Origin: Acanthaster planci
Lineage: Eukaryota > Echinodermata > Asteroidea > Valvatida > Acanthasteridae
Direction of reading: 5' to 3'
Length of the DNA: 64,000 bases
Assembly (NCBI RefSeq): GCF_001949145.1
Contig: NW_019091355.1
Location: 93,933-157,932, forward strand
Part shown: one piece after another, positions 57,050-64,000 of the stretch
Numbering within the stretch: the stretch's first letter is position 1
How the letters are laid out: each line of letters begins with the position of its first letter
The notes under the pieces: generated by a model
What the model saw: the letters and a program-made list of their open reading frames with translations, nothing else
Told to the model about the DNA's origin: nothing
Databases searched by the model: none
Position numbers and translations under genes: made by a program

Positions 57050-60000
57050 TTATATATCAGCTACCTTTTCCCTGTTTCTGGCATCAGAGTGTTCCTTGTT
57101 CAGTCTTCTCAGAAACCTGATTTGCATGGGTAGAGCTTCTAGCTTGAGCTCCAAGACATCCTTCTGAAGGGCCAAGACTTCTTTCTCCAAAGCGCGAGTC
57201 TCCATCTCCACATCCATCGGATGGGATGGAAAAATCACAGGTGGTGCGTTGGTGGTCACATCTACATCAACGAAAGAGTGCATTTGAAAATGTTCAGTTC
57301 GTTTCTTTACCACTGCATAACTTACTGACGTTAACCGAAAAATTCAGTCAACCGTCTTTATCCGTACTGACACGAATGGTTAACGTTGGGAAATGCATCT
57401 TCAGTGAGTTGTGAGTTTAGGGGACCTTGTCTCCCTCCCATTGTTTTTACGTAGTGCCATTTTTTTTCCAGATAAACAATAACATTTTCGATGGAGTAAT
57501 TTATACTTCACTACAATTACAATTATATGTTTTCTCCAACCCCAATTAATTAAGGAAGAGTTGTGGCTTTGTGTACCTACCTTCATTTGACTCTACTTCA
57601 GCGGGCATAAAGACACCAGGAACACAGCAGTCTATGTTTGATAGGAAATAGAAATTAAGAGATTCTTAAGTGGCAAATATGGATGCAAATAAAGCATAGA
57701 TGTATTTTGGGCATAAAAATGTTTCGAGGTTTATAGATTTTGTTATACAATTTACCAGTACTGTTGCGTGGGTCGACTGAGTGACTGTCGAACAGTGTCA
57801 TTACACACCCGATGCTTCATTTAGTAAGCCGCCAAAAGTTAATACACAACAGAAGAGTAAAAAAAATCTTACCATCGATTGATAAAGGTGCCTCGACCTT
57901 ATTGAGAAGCCTTTCTGTAGAAATGTACTTGAAGACACCGGTTATCTGGCATGTTGTGTCTAAGAAGTCTTCACATCCTGTACTGCGGATTTCCATCGTG
58001 TCATCTTCTCTTTCCACGGCTGGAAAATCCTCACTCGGGGTCTGATTATTTCGCGGTACTTTTCGACCGTTGACCAACCATGTCAGCTCTCCCTTATAGC
58101 CGCATTTTTCTGTGCCCATCACAGAAATAATGCCCCCAACGGTTTCAGTCAATTCAACTTGAAGTTCTGGCTCTGGCAAGGGAAAGTTTGGGGGGAAATA
58201 CACATCAAATGAAAAAGTACGTCTATGGATATACAGGTTCTAGACCCACCTCCGCTTACTTTCCATCGTCATTCAGGGAGATTTTTTGGCGCTCGGCTAA
58301 TAAGTAAAAAGTTCATGTTTCGAATTGATTTGTTCTATGTAGAGTCACACTAGAGAACGATTCACTCCATTCTGATCTAATTCAATGTACTCAAACCATA
58401 GAGCGAGGAAACTTACTTGAGCAAACTCGCACCGTCGCGTTCATTCTTTTGTCTTTTTCGGAGACTATGCTTGACAGTGTGTTGTTTTCCAAGAGGGCCA
58501 TACAGCCGTAACTCCCAGCCGTTCCCTCACTGGCTTCCATCGTAAAGACGGTTGTAAGTTTAGCATAGCCACTCATCATGTTATATGTGTAATTCGTCTC
58601 ACAGGCTGTGGCTTGAGACAGGGTAACGAGTACCCGGTTTTCGCCACTTATTTTGTACAGTTCGTGGCGCACCTTTGAGCCGTGTGTCCTCACTCTCTTA
58701 GACGTGCATATCAGCCGAAAGCTATCACCTGCTGGTACGCTTTGACTCGGAGGCGACAGCACCGTCCCAGCTGACACTGTAAATAGGGGCAAAGTAATCG
58801 TTTCTTTTAATCAGCTTAACACCCAGTGGGTGTTGCAGTTTACATATCAGAAGAACCTTTTACTGCGACATATGTATATATATATATATAGTATTTTGAT
58901 CAACAATTGAGGAAATGGTAAGGCTCTTAACAAAGATTATGAAGAAGGACAAATGAAGCGACCATAAACGAGGCGGTACATTTACTTGAATAAAAGACAC
59001 GGCATCACAAGTTTGATGGGCATTTTGAAGATTTCGAGAAGTCATCAGAATATGTTTGAGGGGTGTTATACTCGAGCATAGAGGAACGACACAGAAGGAG
59101 TTTGAACTGCCCAGGCTGTAACATCTGGCCAATTGCCGCTTTCTGGCATGCCGGGTATGTCCATAGCCAAAGCGCAGCGAACACTGGCTACGCACCATCT
59201 GTTTCACAACCACGAAACCCTTTTATCCTATGATCGCCTTAAAATCTTTAAAACTTCCTGTACTGAGGTATAGGAAATTGAATATTCATGCTTTTGTTGG
59301 TGCTTCGTATGATCTCATGACAACATCAAATTTAATGCTTTCGTAGTTGCTTGCATTACGCTTTGTGCCCTAAATCTGTATGTGCAGTCATTGCCCTTAA
59401 TGAGATCTTTCTTCTGGAGTTATTTTGGGAATAAATAGAAGCCCGGTTGTTTACAAGATTTAGTGTTTTGTTTGAATCATTTTTATTATGGTATTTGTAC
59501 TAAAGCGTATTTTATGAGATTTCACGATCACTACCTGTGATGAAATAGCGCATTTTGTTCCTAATAAACTAAGCTTTCCAGTAGTAGTGAACATTTTGTT
59601 GGCCACTCATAGCCAAAATTACAAACTTTGCATGGATAATGGAACAGTGTATCAAAATTTAAAAGTTTATTTACGATGGCAAACGTAGGTCTAACTATTT
59701 CCTGGCCACATCGACAATTTGTATTAATTGCGAGCAAAAACTTTAAGTATTGCTAGGATATTACTGGCCCTGCTTGTCCGGCTAAGATGCGGGCAGTAAT
59801 CAGACATTTTTGGAATGTTTTCTATTATTCGCCTGACTCTGCGGCGACCATCATTGAACACTTTGAAGTGCCTGAGTTGCAACTCCTTCTGTGTCCTTCC
59901 TCTATGACTCGAGAAGATATACACCCGCTCCTACAAATGTCTTAACATTAGTTGACTAAAATCAAATGGTTTGTAAACTTACCTGTTAGACCGAATGATC

Positions 60001-60055
60001 CAAAAGTGAGCAAGGCCCAGGTTAACAGGATTCGAAGATTGAACATGCTGTCCAT
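57050..60055 (-). CDS. Secreted protein with two Ig-like domains and a C-terminal coiled coil, five coding exons
   Basis: Exons (minus): 59983-60055, 58417-58776, 57873-58172, 57581-57631 and 57050-57261 (TAA). All four introns are phase 1 and GT-AG, giving 331 residues. Exon 1 encodes a signal peptide with core ILLTWALLTFGSFG. Exon 2 is an Ig domain: FRLICTS (Cys48) paired with GSYGCMA (Cys116); the usual core Trp is replaced (HELYKIS). Exon 3 is a second Ig-like domain: GTEKC (Cys168), LTWLVNG (Trp176) and TTCQI (Cys219), plus extra cysteines. Exon 4 is a short linker with paired Cys. Exon 5 encodes about 38 residues of predicted coiled coil (LEKEVLALQKDVLELKLEAL). NxS/T sites include NYT, NNT, NAT and NQT. 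I see no transmembrane or GPI segment, so it is probably secreted and oligomeric. I cannot assign it to a named family. Confidence 0.8.
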
Positions 60056-60103
60056 AACGTCCGATCCTTACCGTCTGAAATTAACTCGACCCACGGGAGC
60101 TTG

Positions 60104-60110
60104 CTATATA
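60104..60110 (-). promoter_or_regulatory. TATA box of the Ig-domain gene
   Basis: TATATAG on the minus strand, about 50 bases upstream of the ATG at 60055. Transcription would start near 60075-60080, giving a short 5' UTR. Confidence 0.55.
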
Positions 60111-60111
60111 T

Positions 60112-60815
60112 GAGACAAATGCCCACTGCAAGTTGTTGAACCTCGCAAACAGAGAGGAGGGCGAATAGGCGGAGGACGGTTTGTTCTTAGGCTGGAATGG
60201 CACCGAGGATACCTTGTTATCCGTGGTCTAACTTCGCCTGGCGCGTCACCCCTTTATAGACAAAAAGTATGAGGAAATTCCCAGTCTACAGCTGGAATCT
60301 CAGGAAGTGATGCAACGTCAACAATGAAAGTGAGTTGAGTGTTGTCATACCTGGAGCTAGCTCAGTTATTGTACAGGTATCACTTTCCTTTTCCGCGCAT
60401 TTTACAAAATAACAGTGGATTATCTAGTGGCTTAACACGAGCCTTATACTCGCCTGAAATTACGTTACTTCGTTTTTGGACGAATTCCAACTTAATGCTT
60501 TGTAAATTATTACTTTTTTATGCTCACTGTTTCGAAATGATGATCAAAATCTGTGTTGACGTCATTTACGTCGTCTTTCGATGTGTTGTAATGGCGGTAA
60601 CACTAATAATTGCAAAGAATATTCAGTTTCTGTGGTCATCTCACCGCCTGGAAAACAGGTGTAAGGTTGCAACAGGAATTATCAGTTTAACCCCAGTCCC
60701 TAATTCTCGTATTAATTTGTATAGTTTTTCACACACCCCTGAGGTGCAGGAATAATCATTCAATAAAGTATACTATGATCATCATTTCAGCACGTCATGG
60801 GCGCTGGGTTTGGAA
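60112..60815. other. Upstream DNA of the Ig-domain gene
   Basis: No gene recognised. The open frame at 60339-60755 (+) has no recognisable domain and no good start or splice context. Confidence 0.45.
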
Positions 60816-61027
60816 CAGCGATGTATCCAGCTTTGGTGTGAGGGGGAGCAAAGTAAAAACAGAATGTGGCTTTGGGCTTATTCAACATTATGTTACTACT
60901 TGGTGTTCTTTGCATAGGGTATTGGTGCTAATATTTGATAAATAAATGTTTTTTCTTTCCTACTCATGTATTCTTAGTAAAAAAATCCGTCGGGGAGGGG
61001 GTAATGCCCCCCCTGGATATGCCACTG
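60816..61027. mobile_element. hAT-type MITE, 212 bp, with 8-bp target duplication
   Basis: The left end CAGCGATGTATCCAG and the right end CTGGATATGCCACTG are inverted repeats of the CAGNGGCNNATCCAG type found in hAT transposons. They are flanked by GTTTGGAA (60808-60815) and GTTTAGAA (61028-61035), an 8-bp duplication with one mismatch, the length expected for hAT. No transposase is encoded. A related copy lies at 26631-27231. Confidence 0.8.
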
Positions 61028-61035
61028 GTTTAGAA

Positions 61036-64000
61036 GATAAACTAAACTGTAAAAAGTGAAATGAACAAGTTTGTAATTTCTTTGAAGCAACATTCTTCTA
61101 TTCCCAGAAGCTATATATATTTAATCAATCAATTCTCCAATCAGTTTTCTGGAGAATCGAACGGGAAACGTTGTTTTTGTATGATTGTTATAAGGCTAAT
61201 ATTTACGCATATTTTGTTCGGAATGCGATCTATAACTTTTGGCGTCATCAAGAATATTTAGGGTCTGTCACAATTCGACGAATTTATGTCCATTATATTT
61301 CTGCCAGCTTATCAGTTTTTGGGGTGGTTCCCCGTCAAAACTTGATATGCTGCAATTGAGTGAAATTCTTGAGGGGTTTTCCCCAAAAGTGAACCGGGCA
61401 TCGTGAACTACACAGGATGGTTGAGAAGCAGAAAGCCCGGAAGTGCAGTCACATATATATAGCACTAGTGCGACCTTGGTCCGACTTATATTCCCCATGT
61501 AAAATGTTCATTACTGGGGCGCCATCTGGCTCTTCCAAGGGTTAACCGCTCTTACTATCTGTGGGTGTGGCCACTCAATACATCCCACGCAGGGATGGAT
61601 CCAGCGGTGGAATAGGGGCCACAGCTCACCATCAATACCATATTTGAATAATATGAGAATGGTGATTTTGGGGGTGTATTTCTTTTCCCTTTTTTCTAAA
61701 GGCGTGCAAAAGCCCCATAATGCATTGTTTCTGTTTAACTTCCGTAGTGTAGTCTTGTCAGTTAAAACTGATATTCTAGAGGGCCCTGATAAAACTTGAA
61801 ATAAATCAATACAAATGAACATAAAAAAATTTGACAAAAGCAGATTAAGTTAATAAGGGAGACAGATAAAAGAGAAACTGAATAGCTGTCGAACAACACA
61901 GGAATTCTTTATAAAATTAAATAAAATAGCAAAGATTAATCGAATTAACAGTTAGTGATTAAAATAATAAAATAAACATAAGCATATAAGAGTGAAAATA
62001 AAATGTATTTTGAACAAAACTAAAATGAATGATGATCAAAATTAACAGTGAACACATAATACACAATCAATGGAAAATGAAGTAAAAGTATAAGAAGCAA
62101 GAGAAATATTACAATGGATATGTTATAATAAAACTACAACTAAAATCAAATGGAATTAAACGAGGTTAGATAAACTTAATCTACAATGATTGAATTAAGA
62201 TAAAAACATAATATAAAGGTTAAATAAAAGTCAACTTCGGGAGACTTTTTAATCTAAAGAGGGACTCCGCCTGTCTTTGAGAGGTAGTCATCTTGTTCAA
62301 CCCCAAGGCCCCTAAATATTGGATTATGCGTTGGCCTGCATTAGTTTAGCCTCACCCCCATACATGGGTTACATACAAAATGCCAAACTTTTACCCCCTC
62401 CTCCTGAACCAGAGACATCAGAATTCCCAAGCCTTTGGGCCCAAGATACCCCGGACCTCTCTACCCTTTTGAGATAATTATACCTGACGTGGAAGAAACG
62501 GCGTGTTTGTTGTTGTTGTTGTTGCTGTTGTTGTTGTTGTTGTTGTTGCTGTTGTTGTTGTTTTCATTGTCAAGATTTCATTATTACGCATTCCATTTTG
62601 TATTGTCCACTGCAAATTTAATTTACAATAAATCACAGGAAGCAAATTGCAGCTTCGAATATTCCGAGTGCAGTTTTTTCCCGTCCTCGTCTGTATTTGC
62701 ACAGAGGAGGCTTTGAGGTGAGAACATGTAGTAACTACAGCTTCAAGTGGGTATATATAGGCCTAGTCAGCTGTCCCTCCAGATCTTTAATTGCTTTTGC
62801 AGATGTGTTCCCATATTAACTCCGCACGGGCCTACTTCAAGGAACGTAAAGGGAATTTTCACATAAAATCATGCGGAAGTGGTAGGCGGCCGCTGGCCAG
62901 TACGGGGAAGTTCACCATCAGGCTCCAGGAAATATTCGGCCGTGGGTGGATGGGTGAAATTCACAGAGAACAGTATCTTCCTTGTAGTGTTTCAAAACTA
63001 GGCCCTTTGTGACCCTTTGTTTTGTCTCGATGAATAAGTGCTACTCTTGACACACTATTATTAGTCATTAGCAATTAAGTCATCCAAGTTTCTCGGGTTG
63101 TGTAAAAACTTACGTTCCTGAAAAGGAGAGGGAAGGCCAAGCGCCGACAAATGAAATGCGGCATTTTAGCGCAGACTCTGTCTTCAGTTTATTTGTCCAT
63201 GTTTAGCGTAACCGTTGACTTTTGTTGAAAAAAGTTCAGCGAGCAAAGGCGTCTGTCGACTGGCAGGCAGTTTAACTACAGAAAGTACTGTCAAGATTAT
63301 TGGCCTTCACGCACACTATAAAAAGTATTAGATTATCCACCGATACCACTATCAGATTGGTTTTTAACAGTGTAGGAAAACCATAGAGAAATACAAGACA
63401 CAGTCTGTGTCTTTAGTTCTCCGTGAGAAAACTGACATGGATTTCGGTTTATCAAATTGCCCTTGGCGGTAGTTTTCGGAATCGCTCGAACATGATCGGA
63501 CATAGTCGGTACATTTCGTGGCATACTCGGCAATGCGCGTGCGTAGTGGGCCGCTACCCGGCAGCTCCATGCATGCGGTACGAAGACTGCTGACTGTTGC
63601 GTCGCCTGTTTTGAAGGGAATTTGTAAGGTTCTTGTGACTTTATGGTGTAAAGCCTATTATAAGTGAGATTCATAAAGTAAAATGTTTGATTTCGTTGGG
63701 TATTTTTTTGATTTGTTAATAAACAAAGCGTTTAACATGTCACACGACCCGGCACATGCTGACAATAGCCTGTGCCACTTTGAGTCGTTGTCTTACTCTT
63801 AGTCCAGTTTCCGGACATCCATTCTCTTGATTTTTGCATGGTTTTGTTACACCCCAACAAGCGTCTGTCCCACACTTGTCCCAACTATAGTTGGAACATC
63901 CCTACTGTAGTGCTAATTCCTATAGGAGATTTCTCATGTTTCTCAACCTTATCTAAGTTTATAGACATGAATAGGCCTAAAATCGTACTACTAGTACTAC
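61036..64000. other. Intergenic DNA, no gene recognised
   Basis: No secure gene. A CAGGGATGGATCCAG motif near 61590 resembles a hAT end, but its partner was not found. An A-rich region spans about 61800-62230 and a TTG microsatellite lies at 62507. Open frames at 62791-63012 and 63333-63674 match nothing known. Confidence 0.4.
62507..62562 (+). repeat. (TTG)n microsatellite
   Basis: About 18 TTG/CTG trinucleotides with two interruptions. The poly-Leu and poly-Thr reading frames across it are artefacts. Confidence 0.95.

Noticed and set aside
60060-60075. Splice-donor-like ACGGTAAGG just upstream of the Ig gene ATG
   Set aside because: With the TATA at 60104-60110, use of this donor would leave a 5' exon of only a few bases and remove the signal-peptide ATG.
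62435-62716. Poly-Leu and poly-Thr open frames
   Set aside because: Products of the TTG microsatellite.
1-64000. CRISPR array, bacterial operon or phage
   Set aside because: Spliced metazoan genes throughout; no spaced identical repeats or prokaryotic gene organisation.

Overview
The window is a stretch of an animal nuclear genome. Genes are split by GT-AG introns, intergenic and intronic DNA is AT-rich and full of old transposons, and every recognisable protein is a metazoan family. The frequent ACATGTACATGTA-type words, a DIRS retroelement and the protein repertoire suggest a marine invertebrate, perhaps an invertebrate deuterostome. I cannot name the species. There is one assembly gap (41587-42033).

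Layout. 1-3722: intronic DNA of a SNARE gene holding a decayed DIRS-type tyrosine-recombinase retroelement and two inverted-repeat elements. 4035-4718: last three coding exons of a Vti1a-type SNARE (+). About 4.8-12.9 kb: gene-poor, with a LINE remnant near 9.1 kb. 12987-13481 (-): an apparently intronless Atonal-family bHLH gene with a TATA box. About 13.6-33.4 kb: a 20 kb gene desert with MITE/hAT-like elements, foldback repeats and minisatellites. 33489-38019 (+): complete PrimPol primase-polymerase, ten coding exons. 39073-41080 (-): RSAD1/HemW-like radical-SAM protein, two coding exons, convergent with PrimPol. 42599-50956 (+): phosphatidate cytidylyltransferase (CDP-diacylglycerol synthase), thirteen coding exons, divergent from RSAD1 across the gap. 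About 51-57 kb: its probable 3' UTR and intergenic DNA with a long hairpin and repeats. 57050-60055 (-): a small secreted protein with two Ig domains and a C-terminal coiled coil, five coding exons. 60.1-64 kb: intergenic, with a hAT-type MITE whose target-site duplication is still visible.

The genes are unrelated housekeeping or developmental functions (endosome-Golgi fusion, neural fate, replication restart, haem handling, phosphoinositide lipid supply) and form no operon or pathway. The least familiar item is the secreted Ig-Ig-coiled-coil protein, whose architecture resembles soluble invertebrate immune receptors. I see no clearly new molecular system. Other items worth checking are the short-loop Atonal bHLH, the insert in the RSAD1 homologue, the long hairpin in the probable 3' region of the cytidylyltransferase gene, and several mobile elements.
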